Shown: in pieces, positions 28,750 to 38,096 of the stretch
Layout of the letters: each line of letters starts with the position of its first letter
Position numbering within the stretch: the stretch's first letter is position 1
Assembly: GCA_021498095.1 (NCBI GenBank)
Contig: JAIZWK010000001.1
Location: forward strand, 434,001-498,000
Source: Candidatus Harpocratesius repetitus
GTDB taxonomy: Archaea > Asgardarchaeota > Lokiarchaeia > Sigyniarchaeales > Promethearchaeaceae
Direction: 5' to 3'
DNA: 64,000 nucleotides
The notes under the pieces: generated by a model
What the model was told of the DNA's origin: nothing
What the model saw: only the letters and a program-made list of their open reading frames with translations
The model's database searches: none
Made by a program: the position numbers and the translations under genes

Positions 28750-29554
28750 CTTCTGAAATTTGATATATATATGGATAAGTTGGCTTAATTCCGGTTATGA
28801 TTGTATATATAATAAGAAATGCTAAATACCCAAAAATCATAGAGAGAGAGCATACATTAAACGGTTTTGTATGCTTCTTTGATTTGATCAATTGAATTAG
28901 TATAAGGATTAAAATGAGAATTAATAATCCGCTAAATACTAGTCCCCATTGACCTTCTATAAATCCAAAAGCATTTCCAATACCAATAAAAAAGCTCATT
29001 AATCGAAGAAGCTTATCTTTTTTGCTGTTATACTCATCTTTTGTGTCTATTTTTCGTTCCATCTTTAAAAAAAGGAAGATCATCATAAAATATCCCAATC
29101 CGGTAAAGAAATGAGAAGCAATTTCATCCCAAAAATATAATCCTAATTCTAATTGTTCTAATGTGGAATTAGGAGGGATAATTGTTCCTTCATCTATCAT
29201 TGAATGCATAAATTCATTAAGTTGATTGGCAACCATATGAGAAATTATTCCAAAATTATAGATAATCAAAAAAGTAATAAAAAGCGTTTTATACCAATTT
29301 CGCCAATAACGTTTTGTAGGAATTTGATCTTCTAGAATCTCAAAAACATGTAATGTATTTACTGAAAAGACAATACCCAGCAATAATATATCCATCAATT
29401 CAGCCAAATCCATAGAAAAGGAGACTTGTTTATTAAGTTCCGATATAACAAACGGTATGGTTACAACTGGAAGAAACAAACGATATATTATGGCAAATAA
29501 GAAAAGCAAGCCATATCCTCCATAAAAGAATGTAATGGTTTTACGTAATTCCAC
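28730..29554 (-). CDS. Multi-pass membrane protein (about seven segments)
   Basis: 274 residues from a GTG start preceded by GAGGTG. Around seven hydrophobic segments separated by short loops; an acidic luminal loop (EFMHSMIDEGTIIPPNST) lies between segments three and four, and a charged cytosolic loop (KMERKIDTKDEYNSKKDKL) follows. No catalytic motif is visible and the family is not recognised. Its 3' end runs 20 bp into the 3' end of the solenoid gene on the other strand. Another seven-segment protein gene lies just upstream on the same strand. Confidence 0.7.
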   Translation of the reverse strand: MELRKTITFFYGGYGLLFLFAIIYRLFLPVVTIPFVISELNKQVSFSMDLAELMDILLLGIVFSVNTLHVFEILEDQIPTKRYWRNWYKTLFITFLIIYNFGIISHMVANQLNEFMHSMIDEGTIIPPNSTLEQLELGLYFWDEIASHFFTGLGYFMMIFLFLKMERKIDTKDEYNSKKDKLLRLMSFFIGIGNAFGFIEGQWGLVFSGLLILILILILIQLIKSKKHTKPFNVCSLSMIFGYLAFLIIYTIITGIKPTYPYIYQISEVIHFPF

Positions 29555-29695
29555 ATTTTACACCTCAGATGAATTTTATATAAGAAAATTAAAACAATCC
29601 TAAAATGAATTATTAATAAATCAATGTTATAATTAGCATTCTAATAAAACTATAGAAAAAAATGGATTATTACGACTCTCTGTACTAATTTACCT

Positions 29696-30820
29696 TTATT
29701 TACACCTATGCTCAAGATCAATTGGAGAGTAAGAACGAATAGCAAATTGTTTATCAATATAAATCAAGAAAGAATGCTCACATATTAATCCACTGGGAAC
29801 TTTAATTGATACTAGATTCTTTGGGTTTTGCGTTCTTTTTTCTATTAGAGAATCTGGAATTTCATAATAAAGGAATTTATAACATGTAGGACATTGGATT
29901 TGAATTGCAGGATGTTCTCCTGTCGATTTAGGCAAAGGCACCCAACCAATTGAACGAGAATTAAGAACTGCTGATTTTTTACTCATTATTTCGTTAATTT
30001 CTTTATCTTCAATATTATTTTCTTCTCTTTGATTTTTTTTTAACGTTTCTTCAGTAATTTTTTGGAACTTATTTGATTGTAATTTTGAAGGAATTACGAT
30101 ACCTAAATAGAAACCTGCAATACTTGTCATTCCAGAAATTACAGCAAGATAATAAAATACTGTATAACCAGAATAAAGATTAAACTCCCAATATAGAAAA
30201 TCAGCGAGAATAAAAAGAAATACTAAAATCATTGCATATTCAGCAATTAGAAAACCTATAAATCCATAACGTGCATATTTGACAGAAATTCTTCGGTATA
30301 CTTGAGAAGTTAGAATTACTGCTCGTCCAAATAGTAATATTGAATAAGCTAGCATCGCACAAGAAGAATAAAATCGAATATTATCAGATCCTTCCGATCC
30401 TGTAGGAACTCCATAATAATTCTGAGGTAGAATCACTAATATCGCAATAAAAATTCCAATTATAATATATTTCCATAAAAATTTCCAATTAATACCGAAA
30501 ATATCCTTTATAAAAAAAATAAAAAGCACGTGTCCAATAATAAAAAAGAAATAAGCTATACCCATTCCATATCTATAAATTTCCATCTTGTATCCTGTAA
30601 AGAATCCTTCCAATACTGATATCAAAAAACAAATAAATGCCAATAAATATGAAGAAAATGACCAGACTAGGTGGCGTACTGCAATAACTTTTCGAGTACG
30701 CCAACGATAATATAAGATAAAAACAAGAATGAGCACTTGTATAATAATAATAATATATAGAACAATTACAACAGGAATTTCCTTTTCAATTGGCTCAAAT
30801 TCAGAATTGGAAAAAATCAT
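29696..30820 (-). CDS. Seven-segment membrane protein with cytosolic Cys-rich tail
   Basis: 374 residues. About seven membrane helices occupy residues 15-255; the C-terminal ~110 residues are cytosolic and hold a ribbon-like pair set, CPTCYKFLYYEIP, then LICEHSFLIY and a final ...LEHRCK, which could bind one zinc with mixed Cys/His ligands. Seven-helix membrane sensors coupled to small soluble domains are common in archaea, so a sensory role is plausible but unproven. Divergent from the PadR gene across ~230 bp that carries that gene's operator. Family not recognised. Confidence 0.7.
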   Translation of the reverse strand: MIFSNSEFEPIEKEIPVVIVLYIIIIIQVLILVFILYYRWRTRKVIAVRHLVWSFSSYLLAFICFLISVLEGFFTGYKMEIYRYGMGIAYFFFIIGHVLFIFFIKDIFGINWKFLWKYIIIGIFIAILVILPQNYYGVPTGSEGSDNIRFYSSCAMLAYSILLFGRAVILTSQVYRRISVKYARYGFIGFLIAEYAMILVFLFILADFLYWEFNLYSGYTVFYYLAVISGMTSIAGFYLGIVIPSKLQSNKFQKITEETLKKNQREENNIEDKEINEIMSKKSAVLNSRSIGWVPLPKSTGEHPAIQIQCPTCYKFLYYEIPDSLIEKRTQNPKNLVSIKVPSGLICEHSFLIYIDKQFAIRSYSPIDLEHRCK

Positions 30821-30997
30821 TGTTCATTGATTATAAGAAACACCCTCTATAAAAGAATTAGCCAATATCTCGGTGATTTTCAAAGTTAGTAAATATTGAG
30901 AAAAACTGTGTCATTAATTGTGTAATCAATTATTTTTATTTTCATAAATCAGAAGAAACGAAAGAATGGAAGTGACAAAAATTAGACCATTGGAAGA

Positions 30998-31057
30998 TTT
31001 ATATATGTAGCATACCTTGAATAATATAGTATTATACCTTGAGTGGCATAGTATATG
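30998..31057 (+). promoter_or_regulatory. padR promoter with three inverted repeats
   Basis: TATA box TTTATATA (30998-31005). Three short inverted repeats with a 3-bp centre follow in a row: TATG-TAG-CATA (31004-31014, overlapping the TATA box), ATAATA-TAG-TATTAT (31021-31035, about where transcription should start) and CATA-GTA-TATG (31047-31057, reaching the start codon). The direct repeat ATACCTTGA occurs at 31012 and 31034. Placement over TATA box, start site and ATG is what an autorepressor operator would look like. Confidence 0.6.
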
Positions 31058-31621
31058 GTGAATAATATGATTAAAAGAATTAAGTCTTTTCAATCCGACA
31101 GCCTTATGAGCGATTCAGATTTTCGCAATTTTGTCGAAAAAGCCGAATCTGAAATACTACGAGGCATTTCAACCATTTCTGTATTAAAAATAATCGACAA
31201 TCACTCGATTGAGGGAATTTATGGTTATCGAATTTTACAGGAACTTGAAGTTACCACTAAGAAGATGTTAATTATTGAAGAAGGGACATTATATCCACTT
31301 TTAAAAAAATTAGAAAAAGACGCTTTAATTCAAGCAGAAAGAAAAATTGTCAATAATCGACCACGAAAATATTATTATATTACTCCAAAAGGTCGACGCA
31401 TTCAAAATCACCTCACAGGTTTTTTCAATAAACTCATTGAATCAATGTCAACCTTATTCGAAATGAAGGTGGAATTACATGATACAAACTTTTTTTGCCC
31501 GAATTGTGCAAATATTATCGATATTTCACAACCAGATGTTAGATTTTGCGAAGTATGTGGTCTTAATTTAGAAGGTTACATCGCAAATAATAAAACAATG
31601 GAGGAAAATCAGAATGAATAA
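31055..31621 (+). CDS. PadR-family regulator with C-terminal zinc ribbon
   Basis: 188 residues. Winged-helix PadR domain: ISVLKIIDNHSIEGIYGYRILQEL, then EEGTLYPLLKKLEKDALIQAE and RPRKYYYITPKGRRI, the family's recognition helix and wing. After a dimerisation helix comes a zinc ribbon with two CxxC pairs (FFCPNCAN, RFCEVCG), an archaeal add-on that could sense metal or redox state. The start may be 31055 or the in-frame ATG at 31067. Its stop overlaps the next gene by eight bases; PadR plus HAAS-domain pairs are a known regulatory unit. Confidence 0.88.
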   Translation: MVNNMIKRIKSFQSDSLMSDSDFRNFVEKAESEILRGISTISVLKIIDNHSIEGIYGYRILQELEVTTKKMLIIEEGTLYPLLKKLEKDALIQAERKIVNNRPRKYYYITPKGRRIQNHLTGFFNKLIESMSTLFEMKVELHDTNFFCPNCANIIDISQPDVRFCEVCGLNLEGYIANNKTMEENQNE

Positions 31622-32663
31622 ATATAATATGGAAATAGAAATTAAAGCATTTTTAAAAGATGTAGAAGAAAAACTTCCCGGATGGCTGAAAGATGATAAA
31701 TTTGAAAAACGAGAAGTGCTAAATGAACTAGAAGAACACATCTGGGATAAAGCAGAAGAATTAGCAATGGGAGGTGAAATCACCTTAGTTCATGTGCAAA
31801 AAGCAATTAACTTGATGGGAACACCTGAAAGTATTACTCGTGAATACAAAAAGCGAGGAACCCCATATATTTACATCACTAAAGAATGGTGGGAGATTTA
31901 CAAAAAAGTGCTTACCATTGCTGTAGTTTCATTAATAGCGATAAATTTAATCGTATTCTTTGCTCAAATACTCAGTGTACCTTTTTGGGATAATTTCACA
32001 AGTATTTTCAGTGGATTATGGAATTCTATTCTACCTACTCTTGTAATTATTACAGTTATCTTTGTTGCACTAAGTATACAAGGCTACTTTCCCGAAGATT
32101 TAAGTCAAGAAACATCAAAAATAAAACAATCTATAAGTAAAGAGATTCATATTGAATTTGAAACAAAAAAATCATTAAAAAAAGTTAAAGCACCAATAAA
32201 CACAAAATCTCTATTAGGTGAAGGTATTTGGGGTGCATTCTGGACAATAATGATGATCATTCAACCGATCGAAGCAATAAATAATCAATTTACACCTGAA
32301 TTCTTAGAATTCGTCCGATTGTGTGGAATGTTGGGTATGATTGAAGCAATCATCAAAATCTTTCAGGTATTTGCGGGAATTCAACGAATTCGTACTCAAC
32401 AAATGCTAATATTGGGAATGATTGTAGTAGAGATCTTCTATATTCAACGATTTTTATGTGCTGTAGAGATTCCTGAGGTTCTTCGCATGTTTTCTCAGTG
32501 GAGCTTCGATCCATCAGGAATTTTTAGAATTATTTTATGGATCTCGATTGTAGGAACTGCAATTGGGTGCCTAGAAAAATTAGAAAAAATTACTTCCTAT
32601 TCGGGAAAATTGCACAGATATAATGCTGTACATGAAAGAAGTAACTCAATAAATCGAGATTAG
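31614..32663 (+). CDS. HAAS/DUF1700-like membrane partner of PadR
   Basis: 349 residues. The N-terminus (FLKDVEEKLP, REVLNELEEHIWDKAEELA, VQKAINLMGTPESITREYKKRG) is the HAAS helical signalling domain that accompanies PadR-like regulators. Membrane segments follow at about 98-118 and 132-152, a cytosolic linker, then four more (about 205-330). The eight-base overlap with padR means the two are made together. Such proteins are thought to relay membrane or envelope signals to the PadR repressor; that role here is inferred from the family. Confidence 0.8.
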   Translation: MNKYNMEIEIKAFLKDVEEKLPGWLKDDKFEKREVLNELEEHIWDKAEELAMGGEITLVHVQKAINLMGTPESITREYKKRGTPYIYITKEWWEIYKKVLTIAVVSLIAINLIVFFAQILSVPFWDNFTSIFSGLWNSILPTLVIITVIFVALSIQGYFPEDLSQETSKIKQSISKEIHIEFETKKSLKKVKAPINTKSLLGEGIWGAFWTIMMIIQPIEAINNQFTPEFLEFVRLCGMLGMIEAIIKIFQVFAGIQRIRTQQMLILGMIVVEIFYIQRFLCAVEIPEVLRMFSQWSFDPSGIFRIILWISIVGTAIGCLEKLEKITSYSGKLHRYNAVHERSNSINRD

Positions 32664-32941
32664 AATGATTAGTAGACTTTTTACTTTGTTGAATCGCAGT
32701 AAAAAGTTCCATAATAGCGATTTTATTGCCATTTTTTTATATTTTCTATATCAATCTAAAAATGAAAAGTTGATAACCAAATAATAGAAGAATATAATCA
32801 TTTACTCAAATTTCTTCCGCCTAATTTATTTATCTTTGTTGTAATACATTTAATGATTAAGCTAAAAAAATTTTAGTACATATGAAAAATGAAGGAAAAA
32901 ATTGTTAGGTCAGATTATTGGATAAAGATTTCCCTAGTAAA

Positions 32942-33463
32942 TTAAACGCGATCATCCAAAATTCCACCACAATGAGGACAATGACGGCCGTGTGCAATTT
33001 TTTCCCATTGTTTTCCAAATTTTTCCTTTAACTTTGTATTTAAATCGGATAAATCACTTGGAATAATTTCCATCATTGAGAGATGGTTAGTTCGATAAAA
33101 TTTACGCTTTTTTTCCATAGTTTCTTTATATTTTTTTCCTGAAAATCCAAAGAATTCCAAATAAAGATCTAGATCAGGCAAATACCAATCATATTTGTAT
33201 TGATGAGCTGCTGATTTTACAATCACATCTTCATATTTATGTGCAATTCCATTTCTGTAAAGAAAATTATCTACTAAACACTCAGAAATAGAACGTACCA
33301 CATCTCCATCCAAACATACATATCGGGAAGGATATTTTGCTTGATAGGCTTGAACAGTGCGATTTTTCTGCCACAAATTCGCAATAATAACAATTAAAAT
33401 GACTAAAATGATAATAAATCCCATTAAAAGGAGAAAAAGTTCTGTATTCCACTCCATATTCAC
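32942..33463 (-). CDS. Membrane-tethered PD-(D/E)XK-like protein with C-terminal zinc ribbon half
   Basis: 173 residues (GTG at 33463 or ATG at 33457). One membrane segment at 8-30, then a domain matching the small endonuclease-like pattern S-x-x-E ... Y-E ... Y-x-P-D-x-x-x-x-x-x-E-x-x-G ... K...Y: SISECLVDNFL, KYEDVIV, YDWYLPDLDLYLEFFG and KKRKFYRTNH. The chain ends HCPHCGGILDD, a single CxxC that would complete a zinc site with HGRH or in a dimer. This fold normally cuts DNA; tethering to the membrane suggests a defence role against incoming DNA, which is inference. The terminal Lys of the motif is not obvious. Confidence 0.65.
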   Translation of the reverse strand: MNMEWNTELFLLLMGFIIILVILIVIIANLWQKNRTVQAYQAKYPSRYVCLDGDVVRSISECLVDNFLYRNGIAHKYEDVIVKSAAHQYKYDWYLPDLDLYLEFFGFSGKKYKETMEKKRKFYRTNHLSMMEIIPSDLSDLNTKLKEKFGKQWEKIAHGRHCPHCGGILDDRV

Positions 33464-33571
33464 GATATATTTCCAACTCTATTTAAATTCATAGTTCTCT
33501 TCATTCTTAATCTTGAAATTTTCAATTGAAAAATACATAGCACTTAAAAAGGATTTAAATTGATTATTTAT

Positions 33572-33860
33572 GAGCTTTTATCAACATTTGATAGATTGAT
33601 AAAAAAATAAAAATCATGCATAATTTACGCATTTACCAACATTCCATCCAAATTTGAAATTTGTCGATTAGAAATTTAGAACTTTTTTTATCAAATTCAA
33701 CTATAATATGATTAAAAATAGTCAAAAATCGACCCATAATTATATTTTTTAAAGTTCATTTTTGCCGACTGAAATAATTCTTGGATAGAATTGATTATTG
33801 TCGGAAAATGAAAGATTAAAATGGCAATTCAGTCAAAAATAAAGAAGTTGCTAGAACCTC
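33572..33860 (-). mobile_element. MITE-like element A, copy 1
   Basis: 289 bp, non-coding. Flanked on both sides by TTAT (33568-33571 and 33861-33864), a 4-bp target duplication. Imperfect terminal inverted repeats start GAG (GAGCTTTTATCAACAT and, from the other end, GAGGTTCTAGCAACTT: 12 of 16 bases match). Copies 2 (36512) and 3 (45211) carry the same blocks in the opposite orientation. Several GTCG/CGAC motifs lie below the ends. No transposase in the window, so it would need one supplied from elsewhere. Confidence 0.85.
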
Positions 33861-33889
33861 TTATAACAAATTTTATTAAAATGAAAATT

Positions 33890-34498
33890 CTAAAAATTAA
33901 GCTCCTTTTTTATTTTTTTTATTAATTGAATTTCTGAATCTTCTTTTAATTTACTTAAACCAGGGCCTATTGAATGTCGATATTTATGAAAAATACTCTT
34001 TTGCGCTATATTTCTATCTAAATTTGTTATTTTATGCATCACAATTTGTGCAATTCTTAATCCAGGATATATCTTTATTGGAATGTTTCCGACATTTTTG
34101 AGTTCTAGTGTAATTACACCTGAAAATTCAGGATTAATTATAGTGGCAGTGGCAATTATTAAACCTAATCTACCCCATGATGATCGTCCAATGATGTAAG
34201 CCATGATATTACTTGGTAATTTAATAAATTCAAGGGTTGTACCAAGAATGAATTGATTAGGATGAAGAGTTATAGATTCTCCAATCTTTTTCTTTACATT
34301 CACTGCAGGCATTTCATGATGTATTTTCCCAATTGGGTCAAAATTAGAAATTTGATGCTGAGTATAAAAATAAAACTCAGTTCCTAATCTTAAATCTACA
34401 GAAGAATCTTGAATTTGTTTTTCAAAAATTAGTGGTGTAATTGTAAGTCTTTTTTCTCTAAGGAGATTAATTATTTCCTCTTTATTCAATATCATCAT
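33890..34498 (-). CDS. dcd: dCTP deaminase / dUTPase-family protein
   Basis: 202 residues, third gene of its operon. The family core is intact: DSSVDLRLG near the N-terminus, IIGRSSWGRLGL, then NPEFSGVITLELKNVG with the catalytic-site Glu, and KIYPGLRIAQIVMHKI. These place it in the trimeric dCTP deaminase (Dcd) group rather than classical dUTPase; the product would be dUTP, or dUMP in bifunctional enzymes. GAGGAG precedes the ATG. Dcd is normally housekeeping, but here it is coupled to two unrelated proteins between MITE copies, so a nucleotide-level defence or conflict role is worth considering (inference). Confidence 0.85.
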   Translation of the reverse strand: MMILNKEEIINLLREKRLTITPLIFEKQIQDSSVDLRLGTEFYFYTQHQISNFDPIGKIHHEMPAVNVKKKIGESITLHPNQFILGTTLEFIKLPSNIMAYIIGRSSWGRLGLIIATATIINPEFSGVITLELKNVGNIPIKIYPGLRIAQIVMHKITNLDRNIAQKSIFHKYRHSIGPGLSKLKEDSEIQLIKKIKKELNF

Positions 34499-34507
34499 TT
34501 ATCTCCT

Positions 34508-35803
34508 CTATCGATTTCTTAAAAATAAACTTTTAATGAATGAATTTTCAATTGACTTGAGTAATAAGTCAATTGTTGTTTGGTTATAATTTCCATTATT
34601 TTCTATTAGAAAAAACCATGCAGCATTTATAATTGAGGCAAAATTGACAGGAATAGGTAAAATTTCTCCAGATCGGAATATTTCACTAGGAGGAACATTT
34701 CTCTTGAGAGTATCTTTCAATTCATTAATAGTTTCTTCTTCGAATTGAAAAGATATTTTGTTAGGAAATTCAAAGTCAATTTTATCCTTAATTATTGGAC
34801 TTATTTCTTCAAAAAGATCCCAATATTCAAAATACTCTCTTTCATTTGAAAAAAGTTTAGGTTTTTTAAATATGAAATCTGTATTTTTTATTGCTTGATT
34901 TATTAGTGAGTTAAGATTGGAATTGTTGACGGAATTCATGAAATCTTCTATCCAATTTTTTCTCAATATTCGCATTCTTAACCAATTTGGAGGATGACTC
35001 TCACTTGAATCATCGTTTCCCTTTACTTCAGCCATTACAAAACAAAAAGACAAAAAATAAGGAAATCCAACGATCTTTATGGCTATATAATCCGCGATAA
35101 ATTCTCTGAGCCATTTTTTGAAAATTTGACTATATTTTTCAATAAATCTAGCAAATTCTATTAAATTTGATTTTCCTCTGATTTTCTTTCTTATTTTTTC
35201 AATCATTTTTGTTTTAATTTCATCTATTTTCTCAATATTTTCTGAATATCGATAATAAGAGTCCATAAAATGACCAATTTCATGAAATAATAATGTTAAA
35301 TGAAAAATATCATCCTTAAAATACTTAGGAAGGATTACTAAGAAGTAATTATTTGAAATACCCACATTTTTAAGTAGGTTTCTAAGATTTACTTCATAAT
35401 AATTGAGATCTTCACAAGAATTAATTATAATTCCGATGTTATCAGCTAATTTATTAATAGTATCTTCAATTAAATAGAAAACTGATGGATTAAAATCAGT
35501 TGTAGCAGAGTTTTCTATGAAATTTAAAATAGTTGAAAGATTATTTACAATCTTTATATAAATTAATAGATTTTGATGTCTATCTGAAATATTTTTATTT
35601 TTAATATGAGTTTTTTGTATTTCATGAAATTCTTTATTATATTGTGTTAGTTTTTCTTCTATCTCTATTAAAAGAGAACTGGATGAATTGGGCAAATAAT
35701 GATTATTTCTTAAGAAATTAATACGGTTTGAAAGGTTATTTACAATATTTTCTAGCGATTTTTCTAAAAGCTCTATAAAAAAAAGAGAAATTTTCATAAT
35801 CAT
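34508..35803 (-). CDS. HExxH zinc-metallopeptidase-like protein
   Basis: 431 residues, largely helical. The zincin motif is clear: LLFHEIGHFMD (H174, E175, H178), with a probable third ligand 56 residues on in REFIADYIA (E234; ExxAD is the gluzincin pattern). No membrane segment or signal peptide, so it should act in the cytosol. The start overlaps the upstream stop by four bases, and the Dcd-family gene follows after nine. Family not recognised by me; a regulatory protease acting on one of its operon partners is one possibility. Confidence 0.75.
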   Translation of the reverse strand: MIMKISLFFIELLEKSLENIVNNLSNRINFLRNNHYLPNSSSSLLIEIEEKLTQYNKEFHEIQKTHIKNKNISDRHQNLLIYIKIVNNLSTILNFIENSATTDFNPSVFYLIEDTINKLADNIGIIINSCEDLNYYEVNLRNLLKNVGISNNYFLVILPKYFKDDIFHLTLLFHEIGHFMDSYYRYSENIEKIDEIKTKMIEKIRKKIRGKSNLIEFARFIEKYSQIFKKWLREFIADYIAIKIVGFPYFLSFCFVMAEVKGNDDSSESHPPNWLRMRILRKNWIEDFMNSVNNSNLNSLINQAIKNTDFIFKKPKLFSNEREYFEYWDLFEEISPIIKDKIDFEFPNKISFQFEEETINELKDTLKRNVPPSEIFRSGEILPIPVNFASIINAAWFFLIENNGNYNQTTIDLLLKSIENSFIKSLFLRNR

Positions 35804-36264
35804 AATTCCTTCAAAAACTTGTTATTTTTATTAATTTGCTTTATTTGAAATGCTAACAACTCATTAAAAAATTTTTTAACTTCTTTCAATTCACATGGTT
35901 TGATTTTTTTTTTTTTTTTTGCATTCACAAGACAAGATTTTAATTTAAGAACTTGAGATTCAATTTTTTCTTTGATATCATTACAATTTTTTTTCGGATC
36001 TGAGATCAAATTTAACATAATAATTGCCCTGTCTAGTGATTGAAGAGAATTGTTTGAAAGTAAATTATATGATTCAAAATCATTATCAGTAGTTTTTTTA
36101 ATTATTTCAGCACCCTCTAAAATCTGATCAATGTATTCTATTCCAAACTTAATTATATCTTCAAGTTCTTTATTTTCTATCGTTCTTTCTTCAGAAATTA
36201 ACCAATTTAACTTGTTAATCTGATAAACATCTGAAAATTCTTTATTTGGTACATAATTGTACAT
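35800..36264 (-). CDS. Helical hypothetical protein, first gene of zincin-Dcd operon
   Basis: 154 residues. Predicted all-helical, Lys- and Asn-rich, with a run of lysines near residue 115 encoded by an uninterrupted T-tract on the plus strand (35908-35920), a possible slippage site. No recognisable family. It overlaps the zincin gene by four bases, so the three proteins are made from one message. A purine-rich GGTGAG lies just before the ATG. It might be a substrate, inhibitor or sensor for the protease. Confidence 0.65.
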   Translation of the reverse strand: MYNYVPNKEFSDVYQINKLNWLISEERTIENKELEDIIKFGIEYIDQILEGAEIIKKTTDNDFESYNLLSNNSLQSLDRAIIMLNLISDPKKNCNDIKEKIESQVLKLKSCLVNAKKKKKIKPCELKEVKKFFNELLAFQIKQINKNNKFLKEL

Positions 36265-36511
36265 ACTCTCACCAAATTTAATACTATTTAAAGTCCTAAT
36301 AATACTTTAGAGCATAATGTATTTAAGTGTATTGCATTCTGGTTGAAATATGATGATTTTTCATAAATATGAAGAGAAAAATGAGTGAGATCATAGATGT
36401 CTACAATTATATTAATTTCTTCCTATCTATGAGGGTTTTTCCCCAATCAATAAGGCAATTAAAACTTCTTTTCATAGTCAAAAAAAAGTATCATACAATT
36501 TCAATTTATAT

Positions 36512-36798
36512 GAGGTTCTAACAACTTCTTTATTTTTGACTGAATTAGAATTTCTATATTTCATTCTTCGACATTAATCAAATTTTTCTTTCAATTATTT
36601 CAGTCGGTAAAAATAAGACTTAGAAAATATAATTACGATTCGATTTTTGATGATTTTTAATTGAAATATTATTGAATTTGATAACAATGTTTCTAAATTT
36701 TTAGTCGACAGATTTCAAATTGGGTGGAATATTGGTAAAAACGTAAACTAAGCAGAATTTTTAATTTTTTATCAATCTATCAAATGTTGATAAAGCTC
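36512..36798 (+). mobile_element. MITE-like element A, copy 2
   Basis: 287 bp, inverted relative to copy 1 and the most diverged of the three. It keeps the GAGGTTCTAACAACTT end, TTTTGACTGAATTA, CAGTCGG, the central CGATTTTTGA block, CAAATTGGGTGGAATATTGG and CTATCAAATGTTGATAAAGCTC. The flanks are ATAT on the left and ACAT on the right, a 4-bp duplication with one mismatch. The remainder of the 36265-36929 gap shows no gene; the promoter of the FHA gene must lie at its right side. Confidence 0.8.
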
Positions 36799-36929
36799 AC
36801 ATATTAAAATAATTATTTATAATGAAAGAAAGATTAAACTATATTTTTTATTACCTTTATTTATCTATCTTCTATCATTTAATCTTTTAAAGAATTTTTA
36901 AACGAACAAAATACACTTCTGGTTAAGAA

Positions 36930-38096
36930 ATGAACACCATAAATTATTTTAAATCGGTTTTCCTAATGGTACCCAGAGTGAGTTCAGTGAAAGAATTTAA
37001 GCAAAAAATTCAAGAATTACGCGATAGGCTTGATTTTGATAATGGAACTGCCCAAAAAAATAAAACACTGTTGTTGACGCTAAAAGATCTTTGTCAATCC
37101 ACACTAGAAGAGACAAATGATCAAAGCCTTAAAGAATTTATATCCCAAGAATTAAAACGCATTGAGAGAGATATGACAAAAATCAAGGGAATCAGTCATG
37201 ATTTAAAATCAAGCATCCCTGGGAGATCTTCAACGTCATTTGATAATATATTCATACCAAAACGACCCCCAAAGGAGGCACTTACTTCAATTCAAGTAGG
37301 GGGATTCGATCCAAGTAGTTCCCCGATTTTACGAAAACTATCACAAAAATCTGTTTTTGCTTCTAAATCTCTAAAAAATAAAACTTACAAGAAAGTTGAA
37401 CAATCAACAGACAAATTTTCAAATCAATCGGTAATAAAACAAAAGAATAATGATTATGAAGAAGAAATTCAGACAATATCTGAAAAAATTGTACAAGACA
37501 TTGAGCAAACAGATGATCTAACTTCAAATCAATCAATCAATCAAACTAAAAGTCAAACTAAAACTCAATCTACTGAAGACATTTTTGAACAAACTGAAGA
37601 ACAAATTAAAAAACTCCAATCTTCTTTGTCTGAAATTGTCTCTGAACCATTTCCTGATTCATTAAATGAAAAAGATATTAGCGAATCGAAAGAAAAACAA
37701 AAAATGCCATCAGAATCTCCTTATAAATCTGCAAAATTGATAATTTCTCAATTAGGTTTAGAAATTCAATTAAATTTTGATCAGGCAACATATCGAATTG
37801 GTAGAAACCTATTTACAACTATAGAAATTCCTATTGAATTACCTGATAATTTCTTTGAACCTATAATTCCACTTTCAAATGAATCTGAAAAACCTTCAGA
37901 GCATTGTGTGATTGAACAATCTAAAAGGGGAGTTTTTCGTATCAAAGATCAAGCTAATCTTCAAAAAACATACATGAATAATCAATTTCTAACTTCAGAA
38001 GGATTAGATCTCCATGACGGGGATACTTTTATCCTCCCTGTGCTTATCAATGATCAATTAGCATCCCTAAGTATCGAATTTCGAATTTTGGATTAA
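36930..38096 (+). CDS. FHA-domain protein with long disordered linker
   Basis: 388 residues. Residues ~15-90 are helical; ~95-265 are Ser/Thr/Gln-rich and probably disordered. The last ~120 form an FHA-like domain: YRIGRN (the Arg-Gly pair), SEHCVIEQSKRGVFRIKD and TYMNNQFL, equivalent to the phosphothreonine-binding Arg, Ser-x-x-His and Asn loops, though SEHC replaces the usual SRxH. FHA domains bind phosphothreonine, so this may recruit a phosphorylated partner. The in-frame ATG at 36966 is an alternative start. The 3' end overlaps the convergent methyltransferase by 30 bp. Confidence 0.75.
   Translation: MNTINYFKSVFLMVPRVSSVKEFKQKIQELRDRLDFDNGTAQKNKTLLLTLKDLCQSTLEETNDQSLKEFISQELKRIERDMTKIKGISHDLKSSIPGRSSTSFDNIFIPKRPPKEALTSIQVGGFDPSSSPILRKLSQKSVFASKSLKNKTYKKVEQSTDKFSNQSVIKQKNNDYEEEIQTISEKIVQDIEQTDDLTSNQSINQTKSQTKTQSTEDIFEQTEEQIKKLQSSLSEIVSEPFPDSLNEKDISESKEKQKMPSESPYKSAKLIISQLGLEIQLNFDQATYRIGRNLFTTIEIPIELPDNFFEPIIPLSNESEKPSEHCVIEQSKRGVFRIKDQANLQKTYMNNQFLTSEGLDLHDGDTFILPVLINDQLASLSIEFRILD

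Noticed and set aside
33568..36802. Reading the two inverted A copies as ends of one composite transposon
   Set aside because: Each copy carries its own flanking duplication (TTAT/TTAT, and ATAT/ACAT), which fits two independent MITE insertions better. The cassette may still be mobile by other means.
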